A DNA stretch of 64,000 nucleotides, from positions 34,286,001-34,350,000 of the forward strand of contig OZ038526.1 of NCBI GenBank assembly GCA_964036665.1. Direction: 5' to 3'. Source of the stretch: Gordius sp. MW1. Lineage: Eukaryota > Nematomorpha > Gordioida > Gordea > Gordiidae. Below the pieces are notes generated by a model. That model made no database searches. It was not told the origin of the DNA and was given only the letters and a program-made list of their open reading frames with translations. A program made the translations under genes and the position numbers. Position 1 is the first letter of the stretch, and each line of letters opens with the position of its first letter. Of the stretch, positions 1 through 12,599 are shown one piece after another.

Positions 1-240
1 TATAAATTTAAAGATTGTATTAATAACACCCCTCATCTTATATAAAATGTTGATGGTAATTTTTACCTCCTAGCTCAATTTGAACCTTACAATTGCCTTT
101 GTTTACTGTACTACACCATGAACCCGCTAGTTTTTCTCGAAAATCGCTTGCCATAAACAAGATGGTGTATGTATACTATGTACTTATCGTCTACGATTTT
201 AAGCAATTTCTTAAAAACATCGCTTAGCCGGAAATGTCTA

Positions 241-2164
241 TATAGGGACATTCCATGTCAAATCGATCATAAAAAGGCGTTTTTCGGCCGACCCCCTCAG
301 AATTTTATAAAATTTGGTGGAAATGTTAAAACTAGTAAAATTATTAATTTCCGAAAATTTTAGCTCATTTGGGCCACTACCTTTCGAGTTATGGGCGCTC
401 AAAGGTCGAAAATCGGCCATTTAAAAAATCGGGTTGTGACGCTATATTCAATAAAATTCATAAGTTATTGGCCCCCAAATCATAGAATCTTGTTGTAGTA
501 ATAGGTAAGACCTATCTTCATAGAAAAAAAATTTAAAAATTTTTTTTTGTCGATTGGTCATCTCATAATGGTCGAAATGGCCAAAATGGCATAATTACTG
601 TTGAACCCTCTCAAATCGTTTCAAATTTGAGACAAATGTTTTATACTACCTATTAACCAAATTAAATAAAAGAGAAAGTTGGGCGGCCATCTTGAAGTGG
701 TCATAAATTGCTAGAAACGGTATTTTATTTATTTGGCGCCAAAATGACCCTCCAAAATTGGTTTTTTTACTCATTTAGCCATTTTATAATATTATTATAT
801 CTATTATACAAATATTTTTGCTATAAATTAACACCCCAACCCCCCCCCCCCCTTTAATCTTAAATCAAAATAGCGAGTAATTTTTTCCCACAAATTATTT
901 TATTGTAATTTGGAAACAGGCTCGTGAAATAGATAATAAAATCGTCAGGATTATTGAATATAGGCTTTAAAATTGCCTTATCAACACAGATTGATTTCTT
1001 TTTTGGCGCGTATGAATTAATTTGTATGACCTCTGGCGCGAATTTTAAATGATGTCGAATTCTTTTAATAAAATTACTTTATCGTTTAATTTTACTATCA
1101 ACTAATTATCCCCTAGACGTTCGAAATTTTGAATCTAATTTATAATAAAAATTATGACGATGAAAAAATAATAGTTAGTTTGCTTAACCCATGCGAACCC
1201 TTTCGCTTAGATAAATTTCACAAAATATCTCTAAAGAAATGGGATATATTAAAAATTGTATCACCTTTAACCTCAACCGGAGAACTTATACCTTATTTAA
1301 AACGAAATGCTTGATGCGACACTAAAACATATTGCCTTACCTAAAATATACTTCAGATATGTTAAATTAATTTTTTATATGCGCTTGAAGACATGCCCTC
1401 CGTCATACTTTTTTTTAATACTTTTACATATCGAATAACAAACAATGAATATATACTTTGAAATAAATTATTATTTAAGGTGATTTTTCAAAGCTGTTTC
1501 TATTTCAAAATTCGAAGAAAAACCACTCCCTATTTTGATTGTAATTTATAGGAAATATGGGGGGGGGGGGGGGGGGTTGGGGTGTTAATTTATAGCAAAA
1601 ATATTTGTATAATAGATATAATAATATTATAAGATGGCTAAATGAGTAATAAAACCAATTTTAGAGGGTCATTTTGGCGCCAAATAAATAAAATACCGTT
1701 TCTAGCAATTTATGACCACTTCAAGATGGCCGCCCAACTTTCTCTTTTATTTAATTTGATTAATAGGTAGTATAAAACATTTGTCTCAAATTTGAAACGA
1801 TTTGAGAGGGTTCAACAGTAGTTATGCCATATTGGCCATTTCGGCCATTATGAGATGACCAATCGACAAAAAAAATTTTTTGGATTTTTTCCCTATGGAG
1901 ATAGGTCTTACCTATTACTACAACAAGATTCTATGATTTGGGGGCCAATAATTTATGAATTTTTTTTAATATAGCGTCACAACCCGATTTTTTGAATGGC
2001 CGATTTTCGACCTTTGAGAGCACACAACTCGAAAAGTAGTGGCCCAAATGAGCTAAAATTTTCGGAAATTAATAATTTTACTAGTTTTAACATTTCCACC
2101 AAATTTTATAAAATTCTGAGGGGGTCGGCCGAAAACGTGGCGATTTGACATGGAATGTCCCTAT
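241..2164. mobile_element. Foldback / long-TIR element
   Basis: Two arms of about 600 bp are inverted copies of each other. The left arm is about 241-861 and the right arm about 1561-2164. The outer ends read TATAGGGACATTCCATG and its reverse complement CATGGAATGTCCCTATA. The inner ends are a C-run and a G-run, each beside the same TTAGCAAAAATATTT-like sequence read in opposite directions. The 700 bp spacer holds no recognisable gene; a 61-codon ORF at 1129-1314 has no family features. Both outer edges sit at TA, which fits a TA target duplication as in Tc1/mariner relatives, but no transposase is present. The superfamily is therefore an inference. Confidence 0.8.
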
Positions 2165-2913
2165 AACTTTTAGTGTAAGCTCTAAATTGTAAAAATGCGA
2201 GATTTTTGAACGTGGCTACGTTAACCTAATAGTTTAATTGATATAAAGACATTTTTATAATGGCCATGAGAATAAGTTTAAATCTAATGTGAAGCAAAAA
2301 AGAGCGATTTTGAGCCCCCGAGAATGAGCTAAAAAATTAAAAATCATATTGTCTTACAACATAATTTCATATTAAATGTTTAAAATCAAAATTCTTTATC
2401 CATTTTTAACCGCATGCATATAATAACTCGCGATGGCACGTGGTTGGCTATAAAACCATTGTTAAGTAGTTCACGCCCCCCGACCCCCTGTTTTTACTCC
2501 CCTTTAATATATACTTTGTCCTCTACCTCGAGGGAGAATCGGTTGTTTGTACTACAGACAGTGGCGTGTTATCACCACTATTAACATAAAAAAAGAAGTA
2601 GATGATGATTGTGTTTAAATTATGTAAATCAATTGTATTGTCCCTTTGGCCTTACAGAGGAGGGGGAGGGGAAAAGGTTCAAGCAACTTTTGACCTTACC
2701 CCCTCCCCCCTACCCTCGAGAAATTTGTACTTTGAGAGATTACATAGCTAGAGGCGCGCCAGTAAAAATGTATGGTGGTGGTCGGCTTCTCCTTTGAAAA
2801 CGGACATTAAAACGCTATATATGATATTACATTACGTTGTACTGGCCCCCCCCCCCCACCCTCCTAGCAACGATAGATGAAATTTTACGACCCATGAACT
2901 TTTATGATTCTTA
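2165..2913. other. Non-coding, homopolymer-rich
   Basis: No gene or recognisable repeat seen. The stretch has C-runs (for example near 2700 and 2850) and AT-rich sequence. The 62-codon ORF at 2609-2797 runs through a C-tract and shows no coding character. Confidence 0.5.
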
Positions 2914-3049
2914 TTCAAACTAAAAGCTGATCATTTCAAAAGCCAAGCAAATCTAATTGAAAACCCTAACCCTTGCCCTAACAACCCTGACCCCACAAGA
3001 CATCAAGCATTTTATATTAGCTTATGAAATGAACAGCTTTTAGTTTGAA
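2914..3049. mobile_element. Short MITE, TTCAAACTAAAAGCTG ends
   Basis: The left end reads TTCAAACTAAAAGCTGatCATTTC and the right end reads GAAATGaaCAGCTTTTAGTTTGAA, a clear terminal inverted repeat of about 23 bp in a 136 bp unit. The interior contains CCCTAACCC-like sequence. A longer relative with a similar layout lies at 43507-43871. There is no coding capacity. Confidence 0.7.
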
Positions 3050-3254
3050 CAGAAACGACTCTTATCATCGACTCAATTTTGTTGGCTAATTACTTTGACC
3101 TTACCCTATCCCCCCCCCCCTTCTTCCCTCCAGAAACTTTTTCCAACCTACCGTGTAAATTAGTTGTTTGTTATTGATTGCCTAATTACGGAGGGGGGGG
3201 GAGGGGGTGCACGAGTAAATTTTTTGTATAAATTGCCTTTGTTAAACTTTGTAT

Positions 3255-3430
3255 TAGTGTTTTAAAAAGGGCTGGTTTAGTCAACTAATCCTAAATAGAC
3301 CAAAGGTTTTTTTGTTTATTTTTCTTAGTCGACCTCTAGGCTTAGTCGAAATTTAAAAAACAGACCAGAGTAGACCGTAGTCTTAGTTGAACCAAAGGTC
3401 GACCAAACAAAAGCCAGCCGTTTTTACAAT
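3255..3430. mobile_element. hAT-like MITE (TAGTGTTGTAAAA family), decayed
   Basis: Begins TAGTGTTTTAAAAAGGGCTGG and ends GCCAGCCGTTTTTACAAT. It carries the internal GTCGACC / AGTCGACT words shared with the better copies at 36761, 37331, 37780 and 38857. No convincing target duplication remains around this copy. Confidence 0.6.
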
Positions 3431-3963
3431 AATAACTACGGTCGTTTCTCCTTTTCTCCCCTTAAAATTAGCCCAAAATGTGCCCGCCAGAGACTGCTCC
3501 GGGGGGTGGGGTGGCATGTGTTGGCGGCATACCGTCTTTTAAACGTCTCGTCTAGACGGGATCATGCTTTAATTTCATCGTCGAGTGCTGATGATAACCT
3601 ATTTATTGTGCAAAGATAGAGGAGATCGTCAGGTGAATTATAAATAATTCTCCCCCACCCCCCGGCATCTGGCCTTAAGTTTTCATGATATATTGGGAGG
3701 TCTCGTAATTTATTATTCCTCGCTAATGCACCTAAAAAACAGGATACAAAGATGGGTATCATCGATTTGTAGATTAAAGAGATGGGATCTCGCTAAATAT
3801 CCGGAAGGTTTGCTACGTTGCATTAGCTAGCAGCATTTGATTGATGACATATATCTATGATGTGTTTACGAAAGCTGGGAAAAGGTATAGTCTAGACGAC
3901 GGCAGAATTTAGAATTTTACACGCACTTGGCACTTGAACCTGTTTTGTAAGGACACTTCCCTA

Positions 3964-4092
3964 AGCGTAGCCAAGGGCGGCTGTCCCCCCCCCCCCCCCC
4001 ATATTAATATTATGGCTATAATTTCAAAAAATGTTCATTTTGCCCCTCCCTAAATCATTATTGCCCCCTCTAATTCCAAAGCTGGCTACGCT
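3964..4092. mobile_element. GGCGTAGCC-family MITE
   Basis: Inverted ends AGCGTAGCC and GGCTACGCT enclose a C-run and the internal words shared by this family. GGACACTT lies just left and GGACACCT just right, possibly an eroded 8 bp target duplication. A second fragment of the left end (GGGCGTAGGCAGGATTG) lies at about 4183-4230. Confidence 0.6.
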
Positions 4093-4230
4093 GAATGGAC
4101 ACCTCGTTGCACAAAGTAGTGTGCTATTACCTTGAACGGGTTGAGTGTACCAAGATCAATGATAAATACCCTAAGAATGGAGGGGCGTAGGCAGGATTGA
4201 TCTAGAGGGGGTGGGGGGTTGATGGAATTT

Positions 4231-5197
4231 TATTTTTTGTTATTATCTCAATAAATTTAATAAACTATACGGAAACTTTAGTTTTGAACAAAAAAAATCG
4301 TTAGCGCAAATGTTTGTGCTGTTCTTTCATAAAAGTTTCATTTATTGTGACCCAAAGAATCGGCGGTTTTATAACAAAATTCTGCCAAAATTTTTGAATA
4401 GGTTAACTCTAGGGCCATTGTTTGATTTCAACCATCGTATTCAAAATTTAATATTATGAATAGGACGATGTAGTCTTTATTTTATAGATAAATAAAGTTT
4501 CATATATTTTATTTGTCATGCCAGCTATATCCGTTTAAACGTTCCTTTGGTTTTATAGGTCTACATGATTTAAGAAACTTTAAATGGCTAATTTAAAACT
4601 TTTTTTCGAAAAATATCAAAAAAAACCATTGTCGTTTTTAATGTCCAATTTTAATATTTTAAGGGTGTTAAAACTTTTATATGTATTTAAATGCTTATAT
4701 TATTAATCTTTGTTGCTGCGATATATTACAACTTTTTTAAAGTTCTAGTGTAAAATTAAAGAGTACAAAGATAATAATATTCCATATTTAAAAAATTAAC
4801 ACGGTCCTACAGCTTGGAACAACGTTATGTAAATAGTGTAGGTCTAATATTATTTTGGCAAAATTGGGAAAAATAAATTTTAATTCAATTATGTTAAATT
4901 TTATTCCTACCCCCCCCCCCCCCCCCCGTGCTAAGATATCTTAAGAATTCATCGACTCTTTGAAAATAGCGCTTGAATATTACTAAGATATGAATGTTAT
5001 TCCAACAATATTAATCAAGCGGGAATTATACTGAGAATAATTTTGGTAGGCATGTCTTAGAGTTGTATAACTTTTTCAAACTTGTGCTAAGAATTTTTGA
5101 TGGACTTTTTCATTTTAACTATTCGGACTTACCATAAATCTCTCTCCATGTTATTATTGCTTCTTTTGCTATTTAATTTCTATCTTTATCCAACAAG
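4231..5197. other. AT-rich sequence upstream of the MEX3 exon
   Basis: Presumed to be the 3' end of the MEX3 KH1 intron. The last bases before 5198 are pyrimidine-rich and end in CAACAAG, a usable splice acceptor. A C-run lies near 4911-4927. No upstream exon encoding the first half of KH1 (the stretch before GRQ-G) was found in 1-5197. Confidence 0.5.
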
Positions 5198-7752
5198 GTT
5201 GCAAAATAAAAGCTCTGCGAGCCAAAACCAACACCTACATCAAAACGCCCGTTCGCGGCGAGGAACCCGTTTTCGTGGTTACCGGGCGAAAGGAGGATGT
5301 CATGGCGGCTAAACGAGAAATTATGTCGGCTGCCGAGCATTTTAGCCAAATTCGAGCTTCTCGAAAGAATAGTAGTACCGCCGGGGTGGGATGTCCCAAT
5401 GATGGGCCGCCCTTGATACCCAACGCTAATTGTCTTATGAATAACTTACCGAGTCCTGGTGGTTGTGGTGGAGCGAGGTCTTTGGAGTTGCCACCATCCC
5501 TTCATAATCATCATCATAATGCCTTCAATCCTAACGGACCTCCTGCTGGTCAGTTGCAGCAGCAAACGTCGAACCAACAACAACAACAACAGCAGCCATT
5601 GTTACCCTGGACCACCACGAACGAAGCCCCATTATCCATCATGCCTCCTCCCACTCATCATTTGGCAAGATTGGGCGGCGGACTTAACGATTTCTCCAAT
5701 TCCTCGACCCCGCCGGGCACCATTCTCATTAACGGATTGAATCATGGGAATCAGTGTACGGTTAAGGTGCGGGTCCCTTACAAGGTGGTGGGCCTAGTGG
5801 TCGGACCCAAAGGAGCTACCATAAAACGAATACAACAAATGACTCACACTTACATAGTTACGCCTAGTCGTGACCGAGAGCCCGTTTTCGAAATCACGGG
5901 CACCCCCGCTAACGTGGAATGCGCCAGGCTAGAAATCGAAAATCACATTGCGGTTAGGACAGCAGCCGCGGCGGCAGCTGCAGTTGCTGGGATTAATGCT
6001 GGGCAACAACAGCCAGCACACGGGGCTGCAGCCCTGTTAAATTTCACGACCACCTTCAATAATAATAACGCCTGCGAAATGCCGAATGGAATTTTACCGG
6101 CACCCCCTAACAACCATTCTTCGTCTTTCAACGAACTCGCCCTCCTTAACAACCTCATGAATTTGGTAGGAAGTAGTAATACTGCCGAAGAGAAAAACCC
6201 AGGCCATCATCACAACTTGTTGGACGCTAGCATAATCGATCCCAGCACCCACGTCTCATCTAGCTCCTCTGCCTCGTCCACCCTAAATTTACAGCGTATG
6301 CTCCTGTTACAGACCCTAGCTAATAACGATCGGTTTGAATCGTCCCCGCACTCCCCTCCTCCCCCCATGCAATTTAATAACAACAATAACTGCGTGATGT
6401 CGAATAGGAGAATGTTGACTAGTAACTCTTTTGCCATGGGCGCCGCGTGCACTGGCAATGGAGGTGCCAGTAGCGAAGATGACATGACCCTGCTCAATTT
6501 CCAGGCCAGGCAACATAGGCTTGGCCCAAACTACTCAAACTACGTCGGGCCAACACCACCACACGGTAAACGATACAATAGCGATCCCATGACGACCGGC
6601 TTACTTCCCGGTCTCAACGAGAGCATGGCCGGTATGAGGCTCTTTCAAAAAATCATGGAAAATGTTATGAACGAAAACGCCTCAGCCTTGGGCTCTACTT
6701 GTACGGCTGACTCGGATTTAGACGCGGCAATTGCGGTCCAGATGAACGAATACAATCGTTCCAACGGCTACGCCGAACAAACTTATCGCTCCGATGTCGG
6801 TCTTAAAAACGAGCGTTATTCTCAAGAGTCCTTGCTGAGCGCGAGATCACCAGCCTCTTCTCCCCCTAATAGCCGCGCCCTTTCATGCGAAGTCCAAGTG
6901 AATGGGGGAAGAAGCGTCAGCTCGGATACCAGCAGTCATTGCTTAAAAGACAGACCACCAAGCGGTAAATAGCCTTATCACACGACTTTCTTGTTGGCTT
7001 AAACTTACAATTGCGTGAGAGATATAACGCTAGCTTCATCTCTATAAGTATATTAAATTCGTATATTCTTTTAAGTTTAGTTGTTTGTAATTCAATAACC
7101 AAACGATAGTTTTTTAGTTTAAGGTCATTAACTTTTAAATATTATGGTTCGAATAGATTTTTTGATGCTTAGGGAGGGCTTTCTAACTTGTCTTTGCCAC
7201 TTAATATCGTTCAACTATATAACGTTCTAATTAAATCAATTAATATCAGGGGCATATATGCAGACGAGCATTTCTCAAATCATGGAACCCAACTCGGTGT
7301 TTGTGGATAACATTATGCGAGTCGTCGGTCTGGCTTCTGCTAACGACACAACCACTCTCGCCCCCAATATGAACGATATTTGTAATCGGCCCCAAAATGA
7401 GTTGGAAGCTTTTGGCTGCAATTTTATGTCCGATTTTTCTTCTAACCGCAATAGCCTCATCAACTCCTACTGGACCGCCCCCGAACCACCGACTATAACT
7501 CAAAACGGCAATAGTTTCATCAATCACACCTCACCCAGCAATAATAACAATAATAATACTTCGTCCCCTATTACGAACGCCATAGCACCAGACCCAAGTT
7601 TAAAATCCTGTCTAGTTTGCAAAGTTGGGGCCAGGGTTGCTGCACTCGTTCCTTGTGGTCACACGATGTTTTGCATGGATTGCGCCACTGAAGCTAAAAG
7701 TTGCCCAGTCTGTCACAGAGGAACTACTCAAGCCATCCGGATTTATTCCTAA
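5198..7752 (+). CDS. mex3: MEX3-family RNA-binding protein, KH-KH-RING (5' exon missing)
   Basis: RNA-binding post-transcriptional regulator; MEX3 proteins bind mRNA 3' UTRs through two KH domains and carry a C-terminal RING that acts as an E3 ubiquitin ligase in some members. Exons seen: 5198-6964 and 7250-7752, about 755 codons. The exon opens inside KH1 with [19 protein letters not shown], then [14 protein letters not shown] and [16 protein letters not shown]2 is at about 5755-5965 ([17 protein letters not shown], with the GxxG as GPKG). A low-complexity linker with Gln, Asn, Ala and Ser runs follows. The RING lies at about 7606-7731 (CLVC, CGH, CMDC, CPVC). The intron 6965-7249 (GTAAAT...TATCAG) joins in phase 1 and is required because the first exon's frame stops at 6970. 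The start codon lies upstream, outside the window. The long linker makes it larger than typical vertebrate paralogues. Confidence 0.95.
6965..7249 (+). other. MEX3 intron before the RING exon (285 bp)
   Basis: The donor is GCG|GTAAAT and the acceptor is TATCAG|GGG, joining a split Gly codon. The length is a multiple of three, but an in-frame TAG comes two codons into it. Retention would therefore give a protein with both KH domains and no RING. Confidence 0.85.
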
Positions 7753-9700
7753 TTTTTATTTGGTCTACCGATACAATTATACTTACCTCTCCCCCAAGTC
7801 AAATTCGGTCGTCTCCTACACCATGAATTTTTAATAACAAGGCCAGCTAAACTTTTCCTCATCCACCCCCATTTATTTGGGACTTGGCCTCATTTGTTTC
7901 AAATGACTCACAATGTTCGTAGAAATCATATATTTTCGCACAAGGCGTTTTTATTTATACACAAAATCGTATATGATTGTACTCGCAAATTTTATGGTTT
8001 TAATTTTCCTTTGCATTACTTTACCATCATCATCACATTTGGATAATCACACTAGGTTTATAATATTGAACGTCAAAAAGATATAATAATTTATGTTTAA
8101 TTTACCCACATTATATGTTTACAATCAAAGCTCAATTCAATGTTTCGCGCTTTTTTATCGATTATATTAATATTTTTTAGTCTTTCAAATATGATGTTAA
8201 TTTTCTTTTCAACTAGCCTTTTCATTTCTAACTGCAAACCCTACCTAACATCCATTTCAAATTATACCATATTTTTGTTGCACGTACAAGCGACATTATC
8301 ACCACAACATTAATATATTAAAACTTAGTGATATAATGTACAATATAATTTATATCAAATCTATAGTGTATCTTTTATAATCACTCTTACTTTAATAGAT
8401 GCCTATACTACAACTAGTAGGGGGCTTGACTAAGTTAGCTAAAATAACACTGTCCCTAGTATTTGTCATATTATCTTCGCCTATTAGTGATAAATTTATA
8501 TATTCATATAAAATTTGACTTTTGATTTAAAATTATGATACCTTTTAGCTAATGTTTATATGTTATATCATTTTTTGAATTAATCAGAAGATGCCCCAAA
8601 CATCACACACACGTGTCTAAATCATTAAAAACCAGACGATATTTAGAATTAATTATTCGTTTTTGGAAAATATTTTGTAATATTTTATATTGTTATACCT
8701 CCTTTTTGATATTGAATGGATAAACCCATATTTTGTGATCCCCTGAAACTTATATTACTTATAGCCCCTTAATAAAATATTCATTACAAATATATCTATC
8801 TTAAAAACATGTCAATATATAATGTTTGACATTAATAGCCCCTCCTAAACGATTATCATTTATAAATAAGGATTTATATAATATACACATATATACAACA
8901 CACACATACCATAAAAACATATATTGTGGTTTTTATTTTGAATCCCTTGAAATTATAACCCAAATATTTTTAGAGTTATCATTTATTAGTAAATTTATTT
9001 GAAATTTATATTCGTTGTACAACAATATTTTGGAAATAAACATTACTAACTAATGAGGTGTTTTATTTAATGGGCTTATTTTATATTTACTATTTTCAAT
9101 GTGACATAAGATAATCAAATTAGCCTCTGTTTTGCAAAACTTAAATTACATTTTTGCAATTATAACAATTATTTTTATCGCATAAAAAATAAAGAAAGAA
9201 TTTAATTAAAAACCAAGACAAGGACATGTAGACGTTAACACGTTATCAATGCGCCATTAAATATTAATACCCCTCGCTACTTTTGGAAGTACAACTAGCA
9301 ACGTGGTTGTTATTGTTTGAATTTTGTTATTGTTAAATTCAGCGTGTTTACTTCTGGTCGGTACACGTACTAGCCAAAAACTTTGTTAAAATTAGAAAGC
9401 TGCTCGCATTTAAAAATTATATTTATATATATATCATTTGAATGAAGCTTTAACCGGAAACAAAAAATAGTAGTTAGGGAGGGAGGAGAGAGAGGATATT
9501 TTTGGAGCAAAAAAAGAATTATAACCACCCTCCCCCCTTCTCTCTATTTATTAATTTATTTTTTTTATTCAAGTTATAACCAAACCATCATTAAAATATG
9601 TAACAAACGTTCATCTCTTTATCAAACTGCCTCCTGTTTTTTCCGTTGAGCGTAAGGTTTAGTAATGGGCGAGCGAGCGTGATTTTTGTATAAAAAATGT
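7753..9700 (+). other. Probable long AU-rich 3' UTR / downstream region of MEX3
   Basis: Very AT-rich, with ATTTA-type words and no gene or repeat family recognised. AATAAA hexamers occur (for example GGAAATAAAC near 9037), so a polyadenylation site could lie there. Long AU-rich 3' UTRs are usual for MEX3 mRNAs. The transcript end is an inference. Confidence 0.4.
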
Positions 9701-10370
9701 TTGGCTGCCTTTTTCCTCTTTACATTTTTGCAATAATCATTCAAAGTACCTCTCTCGCTCGCTGCATGTTCATGTCTAAGCGAGCGTACATTCAGTTTGG
9801 GCTGGGGCTAGGAAAGGAAGGACTAGGCAAAACAGACACAGGGTGTGGTGTTAAAGTACAATCACCTCTGGACTTGGAGTTTAAAAGGAAATCCTACCAT
9901 ACCAACCAACCCTCGCCCCTAGAACCCTCAGATGTATAATTATGTGTATCGTGATAAAAAGGAAGATTGTTTATTATACGCATCACGGAGCCGAAATAGA
10001 ATTTATAATGTAAACGAAATGATATAATGTATTTTCGGAAAATGACCCTACCCACCACCCCCCTTCCTAGCAGCCCAACACGGTTATATTACAGACCACC
10101 CACCCACATATTTGAAGGGAGGCCATCTGCTGACGCGCATTCAGGGCGACGCCAGAGATGCCTTTAGATTGACCGATAACATTAAATTGGGAATATAGCA
10201 GGAGGGGGGGGGGGGCAGAACACAGGGTTGTTGTCTGGTCCTTAAATGAATGATTAGCGTTACAGCTGCCAGATTTGTTAAATCGAATACACCCACCCAT
10301 CGCTTACTACCCGTACCCTCAACCTAACCCAAGCCAACTTCCTTCCCAAAAATATATTATCTACATCTAT
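9701..10370. other. Non-coding
   Basis: No gene recognised. An 80-codon ORF at 9697-9939 has no family features and no convincing coding bias. Short G and C runs occur near 10041 and 10202. Confidence 0.4.
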
Positions 10371-10554
10371 AAACGTAGCCAGGGGGTGGCAGGAAGGGGC
10401 GGCTGCCCCCCCCCCCCCCCCCCTTTAAATCCAAAAACTTAGAAATTTTTTCAATTCATGGTTAGACTTAGAATTAATAAAAAAAATATTATTTTGCTCC
10501 TCCTTAGATCATTAATGCTTCATCCCTCTAATTTCAATTCTGGCTATGCCCATG
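10371..10554. mobile_element. GGCGTAGCC-family MITE
   Basis: Left end AACGTAGCCAGGGGGTGGC, right end CTGGCTATGCCCATG, with a C-run and the shared internal words (CCTCCTTAGATCATTAATG). The ends are slightly eroded and no clear target duplication is visible. Confidence 0.65.
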
Positions 10555-10758
10555 TCTACTTCATATTGTCCCCACACCCTTCGCTCGACGACGGTGCTAA
10601 AAATGGCCACCTAGCATTTGTTAGGAGTAAGGGTTGCGCAAGAACCCAAATTTTAAACAATTCTTTAAATATTGAATTTATAGATTTTTACGTAACCCTT
10701 GGAAAGGAGGGGGGGGGGGGAAGGCGGTTATATATTTTTTGTGAAAATGGGTTTAGTT

Positions 10759-10910
10759 TATGGGCGTAGCCAGGGTTGGATTTAGAGAAGGGCAATAATG
10801 ATTTAGGACGGGCAAAATGATAAATTTCAATAATATTAGCCATAATTATATTATCTTGACGAATATTTTGAATTTAGAGGGGGGCAGCCGCACCCCTTGG
10901 CTACGCCCAT
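10759..10910. mobile_element. GGCGTAGCC-family MITE with 8 bp TSD
   Basis: Ends are TATGGGCGTAGCCAGG and GGCTACGCCCAT, flanked on both sides by GTTTAGTT (10751-10758 and 10911-10918). An 8 bp target duplication is the hAT signature. The element is non-coding. Confidence 0.8.
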
Positions 10911-11358
10911 GTTTAGTTATAATAAAGGGGGATGCAAAATGCTAGTTTTATAAAACTTATCTAAAAATTTATCGAATATAAAAGAATTTTAATTAACCCC
11001 CTCCCCCCCTGATAGGCTTGCATATTATGGTGACGTTATGAATGATATTCAGCAAACAATTTTATCTCAGTGCTTGAGAAGGAGGGGTGGGGGTGGTATT
11101 GGGTACGGTACGTTAACCTCAAGCCACAGACACTCGTCTAAAAATAGAATATGTTTTGCTCTAGACCACGCTTTATAATGGATGATGTTTAGACTATGGA
11201 TTTTATGTAAATTTATAAGTATTTTTGAATGCGGATAAGGAAAAATTTAATATGAATTTTATAATTAATTTACATTCATGGGCGTACGCAAGGGCCCCCG
11301 GACTTTGAATAAAAATATATGCAATTAATGTGCCAATTATAAATTAAGTAAAGTAAAA

Positions 11359-11614
11359 TGGTGGCCCGTCAACTTGCTCAAAACCATCATGCCGAATCGA
11401 ATGTCCCTTAATTAAAAAATGTCCCCCAAAAATTAAGCATATCAACCATTCAATTTCGGATTAATGTTATAATTTAGGTATTTTTTATAATAAAATTGAT
11501 AATAATTATAAAGGGTACTCAATTTAGGGCCTTCTTTATGATAATGGAGAGATGTTCGTTGATGTCCCAGGGTGAATTCGGCAAGATAGTTTTCGGCGAG
11601 TTGATAGGGCACCA
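11359..11614. mobile_element. Mutator-like MITE (TGGTGGCCCGTCAAC ends)
   Basis: The left end is TGGTGGCCCGTCAACTTGC and the right end is GGCGAGTTGATAGGGCACCA, about 30 bp inverted ends. It is a close relative of 34905-35451, which is flanked by a 9 bp duplication. Flanks here (AAGTAAAAT / AAGTCTTAA) match only partly. Confidence 0.65.
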
Positions 11615-11863
11615 AGTCTTAATAGTTAGATTTACTTACTGTTCATAATAAAAAATTTTGCTCAAAAATAAATTTGTGGTGATAAGTTCCACAGATTAAA
11701 TTTTTATATCTTTTTCATCAAATTAACGAGGAATTGCTAATAAATTTTCAGTGGTATATTATGTATGTATCTTATTTTAAGCGAAAGAATGAGTAAGAAT
11801 ATAACAAATCATCAATTTCTATTTTTGATGCCCAATCTAGCTTGAGAAGATTCCAGGCTTCGA

Positions 11864-11939
11864 CTAGAGGCCTGCACGAGTGACCCAAAATCCGACCCGG
11901 GTTCGGGCTAAAAAAAAAGTGGCCTTACAGGCCTCTAGC
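11864..11939. mobile_element. Mini hAT-like element (CCTGCACG type)
   Basis: CTAGAGGCCTG at the left is exactly inverted at the right as CAGGCCTCTAG, about 76 bp overall. Internal CCGACCCGGGTTCGGGCT matches the GGGCC-rich hAT at 26135-27175. Further scraps lie at 12130-12245. Confidence 0.5.
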
Positions 11940-12599
11940 TTGGACTCAGTATACTAATTCGCCTATATTAACAAACCCTAAAACAATAATGATGACATGT
12001 TTTCACCAAATTACCTTATACTTTTATCTCTATTATTTAAGATAAACCCGCCTCAAGAGAATGTAATACTATCCAAATTTAGCTGAATATACTCACGACA
12101 ATGTTATAAAATTTTATTTTTATCACATATGGAGCCGTGCAAAATGGATTTTATTCAGCCCGAGTCCGACCTGATTTATCAATTTTTGATTTACCGACCA
12201 TAGCCCGATATTTTTTATTTTAGGCCCGATCCGAACCCGATTTCTCAAAATAAACTTCTAGATAAATTATATATTTAAAATTAATTTACGATATAAATTG
12301 AATTTGATCGTTATTATTCGTAATTTAAAACAAGGGTACATTTTTAATACAGGATTTCCTTTACCAAAATTTATTCAACTAATAAAATTTTCACTTAATC
12401 TCTGTTTATAAAAATTTTATTTAAAATTGAGCATTTTTGGTATTGTGTTGTTCATCTGGGCCGCTATTGCAACGTCTAAATCCGAGTCAGCCGTACAAGT
12501 AGAGCTCAAGACTGCGTTTTCGTTCCATGATTTTTTGAAAGAGGCTCATACCAGCCATGCTCTCGTTGAGACCGGGCAATACAAACCAAGGGAAGGAAG

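Noticed and set aside
6210..6516. Two - strand ORFs over the MEX3 linker
   Set aside because: Shadows of the MEX3 coding exon; the sense frame carries the KH domains.
9697..9939. 80-codon ORF with a hydrophobic start
   Set aside because: No homologous family recognised and no neighbouring exon with compatible splice sites; treated as chance.
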